From Pseudomonadota bacterium (GTDB taxonomy: Bacteria; Pseudomonadota; Alphaproteobacteria; Caulobacterales; Caulobacteraceae), in the NCBI GenBank assembly GCA_020161365.1, contig JAIUNU010000014.1, positions 1 to 64,000 on the forward strand: a DNA stretch of 64,000 bases. Reading direction: 5' to 3'. The position numbers and the translations under genes were made by a program. Below the pieces are notes generated by a model, which saw only the letters and a program-made list of their open reading frames with translations, did not search any database and was not told the DNA's origin. Below, piece after piece: positions 34,379-42,601 of this stretch (the stretch's first letter is position 1; every line of letters starts with the position of its first letter).

Positions 34379-34402
34379 GGCCGCCTTTTTCGGAGGGCGG
34401 CC
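34379..34402. other. Hairpin in the rpoA-rplQ spacer
   Basis: GGCCGCC (34379-34385) pairs with GGCGGCC (34396-34402); the loop contains the T-run rather than the 3' side. It is therefore not a classical terminator, but may slow polymerase or process the rpoA/rplQ transcript. The rest of the 187-bp spacer shows no gene. Confidence 0.4.
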
Positions 34403-34538
34403 TGGGCCTTATGAAGCCGCCAACGCGGTGGAGGGCCCCGGCGCTTCGCTCTGACCGGGTCGGGACAGACCAGGATTGGTGATAATCAGGCGCTCACTGG
34501 TTTTGCGCCGTTCGGGCTGATCGCCCAGGAGATACAAA

Positions 34539-34952
34539 ATGCGTCACGGTAAGGCTCACCGTAAACTCGGCCGCACCTCGGCTCACCGCACCGCCATGTT
34601 CGCCAACATGTCGGCCTCGCTGATCAAGCACGAGCAGATCGTCACCACCCTGCCCAAGGCCAAGGAACTGCGTCCGATCGTCGAAAAGCTGGTCACCCTG
34701 GCCAAGCGCGGCGACCTGCACGCCCGTCGTCAGGCCATCAGCTCGGTTCGCGACGTCGAACAAGTCGGCAAGCTCTTCGCGGTCCTCGGCCCGCGTTACA
34801 AGGACCGTCAGGGCGGCTACATCCGCGTCCTGAAGGCCGGCTTCCGCTATGGCGACAACGCCCCGATGGCCGTGATCGAATTCGTCGACCGCGACGTCTC
34901 GGAAAAGGGCAAGGACTCGGGCCCGGTCTTCACGGCCGACGCCGAAGACTAA
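34539..34952 (+). CDS. rplQ: 50S ribosomal protein L17
   Basis: A 137-residue L17 protein, last of the cluster. Conserved start MRHGKAHRKLGRTSAHRTAM, then FANMSASLIKHEQIVTTLPKAKELRP and IRVLKAGFRYGDNAPMAVIEF. The ATG follows AGGAGATAC. A strong terminator closes the cluster 25 nt downstream. Confidence 0.97.
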   Translation: MRHGKAHRKLGRTSAHRTAMFANMSASLIKHEQIVTTLPKAKELRPIVEKLVTLAKRGDLHARRQAISSVRDVEQVGKLFAVLGPRYKDRQGGYIRVLKAGFRYGDNAPMAVIEFVDRDVSEKGKDSGPVFTADAED

Positions 34953-34977
34953 GAGATTTCAGCCTCGGCTGAGCAAG

Positions 34978-35006
34978 AAGGCCCCGGAGCGATCCGGGGC
35001 CTTTTT
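34978..35006 (+). terminator. Rho-independent terminator of the ribosomal cluster
   Basis: AAGGCCCCGGA (34978-34988) pairs perfectly with TCCGGGGCCTT (34993-35003) around GCGA, with T-run to 35006. Essentially the same stem type as the terminator after rpmD. Confidence 0.92.
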
Positions 35007-35054
35007 CGTTGGCTTTCAGCGTCAGATCCCCTTCGGGCGAGTTCCCGGCGGCTT

Positions 35055-35996
35055 CTATTCGAAGCAGGATGTCGGCGCCGGCCCCAGACTCGCGCCGACG
35101 TAGCAGGGTTTGCCCAACATGTGATCAAGCGCAGGGCGCAAGATCGTCAGATGGCTCGCGCCGAACACGACCAGAACGGTCTCGCCCTTGCCGAGATGAT
35201 CGGCGATGACGCTCAGGAGGAACGCGTCGCGCGCCCGCCCGACCGCTGCCGAGATCTTGTTGGTGCTGAAGTCGCCATCAACCAGCGGACCGACTTCTTC
35301 GAGCTTGAAGTTGCGGTCGAAGGCTTGACCGTTCGTTTGTTTGTACCAGTCCGCCCACGCGGCGTAGTCGGGCAGCAGCGTCTCGGACAGCCCCAGCCGA
35401 CTTCTATTGCGGATCAGTTCGCTCTCGATGAGCGCCGTCACACGGGGATCTCCGCCGTCAGTGATCCTCTGCTCTCTGATCCATTGAGGCACTGAGCGGA
35501 GGGTATAGAAGCCCAGCAGGTCAATGGCCGAGATGCCGTCCGCGAGCGTGCGATCGCGAACATCGCTATCGTCGGGTTCGCCGCCCCAAATGCGCGCCTG
35601 CTGTTGAACGGCGCCGCGTAAAGCCGGAACGCTTTCGCCTCCCATGACAAAGCCATCGGTCTCGGTCTGGGTCTCAAGCCAACGCAGGGTGCGCGGCGCG
35701 TTCGGCCCTCGCGAGTAGGGGAAACCCTCGGCGATGAGGGCGTTGAAATGCTCGCGCGCGTAGGCCTCTGCGATGAGCTTGAACGTATGGCTATCCGAGC
35801 GCGTCGAGTGTTTAGCGCCCACGAACACCAAGTTCCGTCCTCGCCACCGATAGACGACCGCGAGCGCTTCGTCCGGTTGCTGGTCTCGCAACACCCGACT
35901 CCATGGGGCCAGTCGCAAGGCGTCCGGGCGGGGCGCGCTGGCGCAACCCGCCAACAGGGTCCCACACAGAAGCAAGATCAGTCCTGGGCTACGCAT
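35055..35996 (-). CDS. Predicted lipoprotein with GxxH motifs (TraB/TIKI/EreA-like)
   Basis: A 313-residue protein with an N-terminal lipobox (LLAGC, C18), so it should be lipid-anchored in the envelope. Two short GxxH motifs, one in NLVFVGAKHSTRSDSH (near residue 57) and one in VLVVFGASHLTILRPAL (near residue 280), are placed like the pair in the TraB/GumN/TIKI/EreA metal-dependent superfamily. An intervening EGFPY could supply an acidic residue. Whole-length similarity to a named family is not recognised, so the assignment is tentative. Convergent to rplQ across its terminator; the start is far from the next gene. Confidence 0.65.
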   Translation of the reverse strand: MRSPGLILLLCGTLLAGCASAPRPDALRLAPWSRVLRDQQPDEALAVVYRWRGRNLVFVGAKHSTRSDSHTFKLIAEAYAREHFNALIAEGFPYSRGPNAPRTLRWLETQTETDGFVMGGESVPALRGAVQQQARIWGGEPDDSDVRDRTLADGISAIDLLGFYTLRSVPQWIREQRITDGGDPRVTALIESELIRNRSRLGLSETLLPDYAAWADWYKQTNGQAFDRNFKLEEVGPLVDGDFSTNKISAAVGRARDAFLLSVIADHLGKGETVLVVFGASHLTILRPALDHMLGKPCYVGASLGPAPTSCFE

Positions 35997-36086
35997 TCTA
36001 CTCTCCGTGTCGCACGGCCGAAACCGGGGGGTATGGGCAAGGGTCGCCTAGCGCCCACGATGCCCCCTCGGTGTCCGGGGCGGCCC

Positions 36087-36917
36087 TCACTCCTTGGTCA
36101 GGTCCTGCCGCTGGAACAGCCACACCGCGCCCGCCGTCAGGGCCGCGAGCCACGTCAGCAGCACCGCCAGCGCCACGCCCGCCGAGCCGCTGGCCGCACC
36201 AAGCTGGGTCGGGTCCAGCAGCGCCGCGCGCAGCAGGTCGGCGTCGTAGACGGGGAGGGAGAGGAGTTTCCAGCTCGGGGCCTCGTTCTGCTCCATCAGC
36301 CGCAGAGAGCCTGCCAGAATGGTCTGCACGAACCGGAAGCCCAGGCACGCGATCACGACGCCCATGGTGGAGCGCGACAGCACCCCCACACAGGCCGCCA
36401 GCGCCGTAAGGGTCATGGCCTCCAGCCAGGTGATGGCGAGGACCCCGATGATGTCGAACAGGTTGCGGTCGAACATCGACACAGTCAGGCTCTTGCTGTT
36501 GATCCCGGCGCCGATCACGGCCGCCAGCGCCGACAGGACGCCGGTCAGCAGCAGGCTCCAGAACACCGCCTCGCCGACGACGATCAGCTTCGCCAGCAGC
36601 AGGTTCTGGCGGGTGTTGCGCGGGGTGAGCAGCCGCCAGGTCTCCCAGCGATAGTCGCCGGCCAGCACGGCGGCGGCGCCGATCATCAGGAACAGCGCGC
36701 CAAAGGTCGAGGCGCCGCTCGACAGCGCTTTCAACACCTGGTCGATCAGGCCGATGGTCAGGCCTGGCATCGGCTTCTTGATGACGAAGCGCAGGAAGAG
36801 GTCTCCGCCGATGCTAAGCGCAAAGCCTACCAGCGGCGCGAAGCAGAAGCCCCAGAAGACGGCGGCGCGGTCGCGCAGCAGGCGGAAGCGTTCGGCGGCG
36901 ATGGCGTCGGCGAGCAT
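36087..36917 (-). CDS. ABC transporter permease (ABC-2 type)
   Basis: A 276-residue membrane protein with about six helices: FWGFCFAPLVGFALSI near the N-terminus, then TFGALFLMIGAAAVLAGDYRWETWRLLTPRNTRQNLLLAK, followed by helices rich in LLTGVLSALAAVIGAG, ALTALAACVGVLSRSTM, and AVLLTWLAALTAGAVWLF at the end. The YRWETWRLLTPRNTRQ loop is typical of ABC-2 export permeases. The ATG at 36917 overlaps the ATPase stop (ATGA), so the two are translationally coupled. The transported substrate cannot be predicted. Confidence 0.88.
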   Translation of the reverse strand: MLADAIAAERFRLLRDRAAVFWGFCFAPLVGFALSIGGDLFLRFVIKKPMPGLTIGLIDQVLKALSSGASTFGALFLMIGAAAVLAGDYRWETWRLLTPRNTRQNLLLAKLIVVGEAVFWSLLLTGVLSALAAVIGAGINSKSLTVSMFDRNLFDIIGVLAITWLEAMTLTALAACVGVLSRSTMGVVIACLGFRFVQTILAGSLRLMEQNEAPSWKLLSLPVYDADLLRAALLDPTQLGAASGSAGVALAVLLTWLAALTAGAVWLFQRQDLTKE

Positions 36918-37834
36918 CAGGCGGCTCCTTCCGATGTGGCGGCCGTCGGCGTTTGGCCCAGGGATTTCAGATAGACGCCCTCCAGATCGACCTCGCGCCA
37001 GCGGGCTTCGACGATCTCGACGCCGGCCTCGACCAGCGCCCGGATGACGGCCGGGGCCTCGGCGCGGGGGATGTCCGCCAGCACGGCGTCCCGTCCGTCG
37101 GCTTCGCCGCGATCGCCCATAACCGCCAGCGCCGGAGCGAGGGGAGAGGCCAGGGTCAGGCGCAGGCGGGCCTCGCCGGCGGTCAGTTCGGCCACGCCGC
37201 CCTCGGCGACGACCTTGCCGCGCGAGAGGATGGCGACGCGGTCGCAGACGCGCTTGACCTCGTCCAGCTGGTGGCTGGCCAGGATGACGGTGACGCCTTC
37301 GATCTTGGCCAGATCGATGATCAGGGCGCGGATCTCCTGGATGCCCGCCGGGTCCATGCCGCTGGTCGGCTCGTCCAGGATGACGAGTTCTGGCTTGGTC
37401 AGAAAGGCGGCGGCCAGACCCAAGCGCTGCTTCATGCCGACCGAAAAGCCGCTGGTGGCGCGATCGGCGGCGTGGGTCAGGCTGACCCGCTCCAGCCACT
37501 CGCCGATATCAGCGTCGGCCTTGCCGCTTTCCAGGGACAGCATCTTCAGGGTGTCGCGCGCCGTCATATAGGGCGGATAGCGCGGGGTCTCGATCATGGC
37601 CCCAACCTTGCGCAGGGCGGTGATGTCGCCCGGCGCGGCCCCGAACAGGCGCGCCGTGCCGCTGGTGGGGCGCACCAGCCCCAGCGCGATCCGGAACAGC
37701 GTGCTCTTGCCCGCGCCGTTGGGGCCCAGGACCCCGAACACGCCGCCGGCGGGAATGGCGATGGAGAAGTCGTCCAGGGCGCGCACCGCCCCATACGTCT
37801 TGGTGAGGCCGGCGGCCTCCAGGGCGATCGACAT
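36917..37834 (-). CDS. ABC transporter ATP-binding protein
   Basis: A 305-residue ATPase driving the downstream permease. Walker A GPNGAGKST (37-45), the signature SVGMKQRLGLA, Walker B LVILDEPTSGMDP and the switch histidine in LASHQLDEV are all intact. The C-terminal 80 residues form the extension common to CcmA-like ATPases of ABC-2 exporters. Starts at 37834 with ATG; no Shine-Dalgarno stands out. Divergent to the phosphodiesterase gene. Confidence 0.92.
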   Translation of the reverse strand: MSIALEAAGLTKTYGAVRALDDFSIAIPAGGVFGVLGPNGAGKSTLFRIALGLVRPTSGTARLFGAAPGDITALRKVGAMIETPRYPPYMTARDTLKMLSLESGKADADIGEWLERVSLTHAADRATSGFSVGMKQRLGLAAAFLTKPELVILDEPTSGMDPAGIQEIRALIIDLAKIEGVTVILASHQLDEVKRVCDRVAILSRGKVVAEGGVAELTAGEARLRLTLASPLAPALAVMGDRGEADGRDAVLADIPRAEAPAVIRALVEAGVEIVEARWREVDLEGVYLKSLGQTPTAATSEGAA

Positions 37835-38005
37835 GAAGCGGTTCCGGACGCCGAAACGAGTCGGCTCGACGGTGGGACTATGGCGAGCGCGCCCGCGACC
37901 GCCAAGTTAAGAGGGTGTCATCCGCCGGAAATCACCGCTCGTCATACGCCTGCAATCTGGGCCATGGATGACCGGCGAGACCGAAGTTTCAGATCGAGCC
38001 TGACG

Positions 38006-39235
38006 ATGATCCTGCGCCGCCTGCTGTCCCTGTTTCTGGCGTTGAGCCTGACTGTCGTCGCCGGCGTGGCTGAGGCGCGCGAGAAGGCGCCGCACCTGAC
38101 CATCTTGGTGTCGATCGACGGATTCCGCGCCGACTATCTGGATCGCGGCGACACCCCCGTCATGAAAGCCCTGGCCGACGACGGCGCCCGCGCGGCCATG
38201 CGGCCGTCATTCCCGTCGGTGACCTTTCCCAATCACTACACCCTGATCACCGGCAAGCGTCCGGACCGTCATGGGATCGTCGCCAACACCATGATCGATC
38301 CCAGCGTCTCGGCCGAGAAATTCACCATGCGCAGCCTGGAACCCGGCTGGTGGAGCCAGGCCAAGCCGTTCTGGGTTTCGGCCGAGCAGCAGGGCAAGCG
38401 CGCGGCCGCGATGTTCTGGCCCGGCTCCGAGGTCGAGATCGACGGCGTACGCCCCTCGCACTGGGTCAAGTTCGACGCGACCATGCCGCACGAGGCCCGC
38501 GTCGATCAGGTGCTGTGCTGGCTGGACAACGCTGATGGCCCGCCGATCGCGTTCTCGACCCTCTATTTCGACATCGTCGACACCCAGGGGCATCACTACG
38601 GCCCTGAGTCCCCCGAAGTCCGCGCCGCCGCCGCGTCGGTCGATGCGGCCTTGGGGCGGCTGGTCGAAGGCCTGAAGGCGCGGGGGCGTTTCGAGAGCAC
38701 TGACATCATCATCGTCGCCGATCACGGCATGGCCCCATTGCCGGCGGCTAATCGCGTGGTGCTGGACGAGCTGGTCGATGTCTCGAAGATCCAATTGGTG
38801 ACGACCGGCGCGGTGACGTCATTCTCGCCCAAGCCGGATGAGCGCAAGGCGGTCGAGAAGGCGTTTCTATCCAAACCCCTGCCGCACATGAGTTGCTGGA
38901 AGAAGCACCGCGTCCCGGCCCGCTTCCATTATGGCCGCAACCCCCGGGTTCCCGCGATTGTCTGCCTGTCGGAGACAGGCTGGTACACGACCAAGGCGGC
39001 GGCGAGGCAGAAGGCGAGCGAGGGGGACGCCCGGGATGGCGGGGCGCATGGCTTCGACCCTTACGATCCGACCATGCAGGCGGTGTTCGTGGCGCACGGG
39101 CCATCGTTCAAGCCGGGCGTCGCGCTGCCGGTGTTCGACAATGTCGACGTCTATGCGCTGCTGGCCCAAGTGACCGGCGTTCGCCCGGAAAGGACCGACG
39201 CCTCGCTGAAAGTCGTGCGCAAGGCGCTGCGATAG
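38006..39235 (+). CDS. Secreted nucleotide pyrophosphatase/phosphodiesterase (alkaline phosphatase superfamily)
   Basis: A 409-residue exported hydrolase of the NPP family, with a signal peptide (1 to about 28, LLSLFLALSLTVVAGVAEA). The metal-binding aspartate is in SIDGFRAD (D38), the threonine nucleophile in SVTFPNHYT (T73), and further metal ligands lie in DTQGHHYGPES and in ADHGM (D239, H240). It should cleave nucleotide or other phosphodiesters in the periplasm, possibly for phosphate or nucleoside scavenging. The ATG at 38006 fits the signal peptide; an ATG at 37964 would add 14 residues. The same frame runs open upstream over the divergent ABC gene, but that extension is antisense. Confidence 0.9.
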   Translation: MILRRLLSLFLALSLTVVAGVAEAREKAPHLTILVSIDGFRADYLDRGDTPVMKALADDGARAAMRPSFPSVTFPNHYTLITGKRPDRHGIVANTMIDPSVSAEKFTMRSLEPGWWSQAKPFWVSAEQQGKRAAAMFWPGSEVEIDGVRPSHWVKFDATMPHEARVDQVLCWLDNADGPPIAFSTLYFDIVDTQGHHYGPESPEVRAAAASVDAALGRLVEGLKARGRFESTDIIIVADHGMAPLPAANRVVLDELVDVSKIQLVTTGAVTSFSPKPDERKAVEKAFLSKPLPHMSCWKKHRVPARFHYGRNPRVPAIVCLSETGWYTTKAAARQKASEGDARDGGAHGFDPYDPTMQAVFVAHGPSFKPGVALPVFDNVDVYALLAQVTGVRPERTDASLKVVRKALR

Positions 39236-39306
39236 CCGGCGCACCGCAAGGCGCTTCCCACACCGCGCCGCTGGCGGCAGTCTGGCGACGGGGAGGACCA
39301 TCACGC

Positions 39307-40929
39307 GTGGGCAGCGAAACGGCGGATCTGGGCGAGTACGACTACATCATTGTCGGCGCGGGCTCGGCGGGATGCCTTTTGGCCAACCGCCTGTCGGCGA
39401 ACCCGCGCCATCGGGTCTTGCTGGTGGAGGCGGGCGGCGGCGACAACTGGATCTGGTTGCATATCCCGGTCGGCTATCTGTTCGCGATCGGCAACCCGCG
39501 CGCCGACTGGATGCTGGAGACGACGCCGCAGGCGGGTTTGGACGGACGGGTTCTGGCCTATCCGCGCGGCAAGGTGATCGGCGGCTCCTCGGCGATCAAC
39601 GCCATGATCTATATGCGCGGGCAAGCTCGCGACTATGACGGCTGGCGTGAGCGCGGGCTGGCCGGATGGGGCTGGTCGGACGTCCTGCCCTATTTCCTGC
39701 GGCACGAGGACCACATCGACCCGCAGGGCGAGCACCACAGGGGCGGTGGCGAGTACCGAGTCGAGCATCCGCGCGTCCGCTGGGATGTGCTGGACGCCAT
39801 CCGCCGCGCGGGCGAGCAGGCGGGCGTCGCCCAGATCGACGACTTCAACGGCGGCGATAACGAGGGCTCGTCGTACTTCCAGGTCAACCAGCGCGCGGGA
39901 CGTCGCTGGAGCACGGCCACCGCGTTCCTGAAGCCGATCCTGAGCCGCCCTAACCTGCGACTGGTGAAGGGCGTTGAGGTCGAGCGGCTCGTGCTCGACG
40001 GCAAGCGGGTTCGCGGCCTGCACGGGCGTCGAGGCGGTCAGGCGGTGACCGCCAGGGTGTCGGGCGAGTTGATCCTGGCGGCGGGGGCGGTCGGCTCGCC
40101 GGTGATCATGCAGCGTTCGGGGATCGGCCCTGGCGCAGCCTTGGCGCAGGCCGGCGTGCCCGTGACCCACGACCTGCCGGGCGTTGGCGCCAATCTGCAG
40201 GACCACCTGCAGATCCGTCCGGTGTTCAAGGTGCGGGGCGTGCGGACCCTGAACACCGACTACGCCAATCTCCTTCGCCGGGCCGGCATGGGTCTGGACT
40301 ATCTGCTGCGCCGCTCGGGCCCGCTGACCATGGCGCCGTCGCAGCTGGGGATGTTCTGCCGCTCAGGCCCGGCGTACGAGACCGCCAATCTGGAGTTCCA
40401 CTTCCAGCCGCTCAGCCTGGATCGCTGGGGCGAGGGTTTGCATCGGTTCGGCGCGGTGACGGCCAGCGTCTGCAATCTGCGCCCGACGAGCCGGGGCGCG
40501 GTGACGCTGTCAGGGCCAGGACTTGAGCAAGCGCCCCGGATCGATCCGAACTATCTCGCCACGGAAGAGGATCGAGGCGTAGCGGTGGATTCGCTGAAGT
40601 GGGCCCGCCGGATCATGGGGCAGGGGGCCTTGGCGGCCTATCAGCCCGAGGCCTTCCGTCCCGGCCCTGACGTCGAGGGTGACACGGCCCTTCTCGCCGC
40701 CGCCAAGGCGCTGGCGACGACGATCTTCCACCCCGTCGGCACGGCCGCCATGGGGCCCGATCACGATCGAATGGCGGTGCTCGACGGCCGGCTTCGTGTT
40801 CGGGGCGTTGAGGGTTTGCGCGTGATCGACGCCTCGGTGATGCCCGCCATCACCTCGGGCAACACCAACGCGCCGACCGTCATGATCGCCGAGAAGGGCG
40901 CGGCGATGGTGCTGGAGGATCGGTACTGA
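39307..40929 (+). CDS. GMC-family FAD oxidoreductase (choline dehydrogenase-like)
   Basis: A 540-residue flavoprotein. The Rossmann motif is GAGSAG (17-22), followed by GKVIGGSSAINAMIYMRG and, at the end, IFHPVGTAAMG with the catalytic histidine and SGNTNAPTVMIAEKGA with the asparagine. It resembles choline and other alcohol dehydrogenases of the GMC superfamily; no betaine-aldehyde dehydrogenase is adjacent, so the substrate is open. Start GTG at 39307, nine nt after GGGGAGGA. It is on the same strand as the phosphodiesterase with a 71-nt gap, so they may be co-transcribed. Confidence 0.92.
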   Translation: MGSETADLGEYDYIIVGAGSAGCLLANRLSANPRHRVLLVEAGGGDNWIWLHIPVGYLFAIGNPRADWMLETTPQAGLDGRVLAYPRGKVIGGSSAINAMIYMRGQARDYDGWRERGLAGWGWSDVLPYFLRHEDHIDPQGEHHRGGGEYRVEHPRVRWDVLDAIRRAGEQAGVAQIDDFNGGDNEGSSYFQVNQRAGRRWSTATAFLKPILSRPNLRLVKGVEVERLVLDGKRVRGLHGRRGGQAVTARVSGELILAAGAVGSPVIMQRSGIGPGAALAQAGVPVTHDLPGVGANLQDHLQIRPVFKVRGVRTLNTDYANLLRRAGMGLDYLLRRSGPLTMAPSQLGMFCRSGPAYETANLEFHFQPLSLDRWGEGLHRFGAVTASVCNLRPTSRGAVTLSGPGLEQAPRIDPNYLATEEDRGVAVDSLKWARRIMGQGALAAYQPEAFRPGPDVEGDTALLAAAKALATTIFHPVGTAAMGPDHDRMAVLDGRLRVRGVEGLRVIDASVMPAITSGNTNAPTVMIAEKGAAMVLEDRY

Positions 40930-40996
40930 GCGCGGTGGCTTGCGGATATAGTTTCGATATGCGTTAAATATTGCGTCTATTCAGAAGGAGTGGCGC

Positions 40997-41452
40997 ATGT
41001 CCAATCCCGCCGGCCTGGTTTCGGCCGTCACCTACCGCGATCCGAAGGCGGCTCTGGCCTGGCTGGAAGCCGCCTTCGGTTTCGAGCTGACCTTCCTGAT
41101 CGAGGGCGAGGACGCCAGCGTCGCCCACGCAGAGATGAGCCACGGCGCCTCGCGCCTGATGGTCGGCGGCGAGTGGAGCCCCGCCCACGCCAGCCCGGCC
41201 TCGATGGGCGGCAAGGTCACTCAGACGGTGCATATCTATATCGACAGCGACGTCGACGCTCATTGCCGACGGGCCGCAGAAGCCGGCGCTGAGATTCTCC
41301 AGGCCCCGGAAACCCAGTTCTACGGCGCGCGCACCTATCGCTGTCGCGACCTGGAAGGCCATCTCTGGACGGTCTCGGCCGATGTCGAGGTGGTCTCGAT
41401 GGACGAGATGGAGGCGCGGAGCGGTCTGAAAATCACGGTCGGCAAGCCTTGA
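40997..41452 (+). CDS. VOC-superfamily (glyoxalase/bleomycin-resistance fold) protein
   Basis: A 151-residue small protein of the vicinal-oxygen-chelate fold: TYRDPKAALAWLEAAFGFEL, then HAEMSHGASRLMVGGE and a second half with YIDSDVDAHCRRAAEAGAEILQ and FYGARTYRCRDLEGHLWTVS. Similar proteins are often annotated glyoxalase-like; metal-ligand positions appear as H47/E49 and later residues, but the activity is unknown. It has a GAAGGAG site 6 nt upstream and begins the overlapping five-gene run ending in the MFS gene. Confidence 0.85.
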   Translation: MSNPAGLVSAVTYRDPKAALAWLEAAFGFELTFLIEGEDASVAHAEMSHGASRLMVGGEWSPAHASPASMGGKVTQTVHIYIDSDVDAHCRRAAEAGAEILQAPETQFYGARTYRCRDLEGHLWTVSADVEVVSMDEMEARSGLKITVGKP

Positions 41453-41784
41453 TCTCACCGGACGATTTCCGCCGCCTAGCCCTATCCCTGCCTCGGGCGA
41501 TCGAGGCGTCGCACATGGGCACGGTCGACTTCCGATGCGGGAAGATCTTCGCGACCCTTGGCAATCCGGACATCGCCTGGGCCATGGTCAAGCTGACGCC
41601 CGAGCAGCAGGAGGCGCGGGTTGCGGCCTTGCCTGACGTGTTTGTTCCCGTGCCCGGCGGCTGGGGAAAGGGCGGCGCGACGCGGTTGCGTCTGGCGGCG
41701 TGCGACGAGACGACGGCGCGCGGGGCCTTGCTCGACGCCTGGCGCAACGTCGCGCCGAAGACGTTGCTGGGTCTCGTGTCATGA
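41449..41784 (+). CDS. MmcQ/YjbR-family protein
   Basis: A 111-residue YjbR fold. The characteristic opening is DFRRLALSLPRAIEASHMGTVDFRCGKIFATL, with KLTPEQQEARVAALPDVFVPVPGGWGKGGATRLRL after it. Family members bind DNA by fold analogy, but function is unknown. The start is probably TTG at 41449, inside the VOC stop codon (TTGA overlap), and the stop overlaps the ArsR start, so it is translated with its neighbours. Confidence 0.85.
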   Translation: MISPDDFRRLALSLPRAIEASHMGTVDFRCGKIFATLGNPDIAWAMVKLTPEQQEARVAALPDVFVPVPGGWGKGGATRLRLAACDETTARGALLDAWRNVAPKTLLGLVS

Positions 41785-42110
41785 GCGAGGCCCTCGACCG
41801 CACCCTGGCCGCCTTGGCCGACCCGCATCGGCGGCGCGCGGTAGATCTGCTGCGCGAGCGGCCGCGGCGGGCGGGAGAACTGGCCGAGAGCCTGGGTCTC
41901 AGCGCCCCCGCCATGAGCCGTCATCTGCGGGCCCTGCGCCAGTCGGGTCTGGTGGAAGAGAGCCACCCCGAGTTCGACGCCCGGGTGCGGGTTTATCACC
42001 TAAGGCCCGGATCAATGGCCGAGCTCAAGGCCTGGCTGGAAGCGGCCGAGGCCCACTGGGTTGACCAGCTTTCGGCGCTGAAGGCGCATGTAGAGGGTCA
42101 GCGCTCGTGA
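41781..42110 (+). CDS. ArsR/SmtB-family transcriptional regulator
   Basis: A 109-residue winged-helix regulator: DRTLAALADPHRRRAVDLL, the recognition helix segment AESLGLSAPAMSRHLRALRQSGLVEES, and a final helix EAAEAHWVDQLSAL. There are no obvious metal-binding cysteine motifs, so it resembles the ArsR members paired with SRPBCC proteins rather than metal sensors. It overlaps both neighbours (ATGA at 41781; GTGA at 42107). It probably represses this operon; no operator palindrome was identified. Confidence 0.9.
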   Translation: MSEALDRTLAALADPHRRRAVDLLRERPRRAGELAESLGLSAPAMSRHLRALRQSGLVEESHPEFDARVRVYHLRPGSMAELKAWLEAAEAHWVDQLSALKAHVEGQRS

Positions 42111-42601
42111 GTTCGCGGATTCTGGTCTCGCTGCGCATCGCCGCGCCGCCCGAGGTCGTGTTCGACGCCTTCGTCGACGACATCGCGCTGTGGTGGCGGC
42201 CTAACACGCTATTTTCGTTCACGCCGCGCTCGCCGGGCGTGATGGCGTTCGAGAACCGCCGGCTGGTCGAGCGCCTGCCCAGCGGCAAGGTGTTTGAGGT
42301 CGGCGCGGTCAGCGTCTGGGAGCGCGGCGAGCGGCTGGTGTTCGGCTGGCGGCAGGCCGCCTTCGCGCCGGACATGAACACCGAGGTCGAGGTCCGCTTC
42401 GACGCGGTTGGCGACGAGACCCGCGTCACTGTCGAGCATCGTGGCTGGGACAGCGTTCCTGGCCCCCATGTAGCGCGGCACGGCTTTCCAAACACGGTGT
42501 TTCTGGCGCGGCACGGCGAATGGTGGCGCGACCTTCTCGCCGGGCTTGCGGCGCGGACGAACAGCGTCCACCTAGGGGCGGGCGACAAGGGGCGGTCATG
42601 A
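42107..42601 (+). CDS. SRPBCC/AHSA1-family protein
   Basis: A 164-residue START-like (AHSA1) protein: ILVSLRIAAPPEVVFDAFVDDIALWW, then SGKVFEVGAVSVWERGERLVFGW, and the C-terminal VTVEHRGWDSVP. Members bind small hydrophobic ligands and are often co-encoded with ArsR regulators as ligand-sensing pairs. The GTG start overlaps the ArsR stop, and its own stop overlaps the MFS start (ATGA). Confidence 0.88.
   Translation: MSSRILVSLRIAAPPEVVFDAFVDDIALWWRPNTLFSFTPRSPGVMAFENRRLVERLPSGKVFEVGAVSVWERGERLVFGWRQAAFAPDMNTEVEVRFDAVGDETRVTVEHRGWDSVPGPHVARHGFPNTVFLARHGEWWRDLLAGLAARTNSVHLGAGDKGRS

Noticed and set aside
36953..38005. Long plus-strand frame upstream of the phosphodiesterase signal peptide
   Set aside because: It is antisense to the ABC ATPase; the real start is near the signal peptide at 38006.
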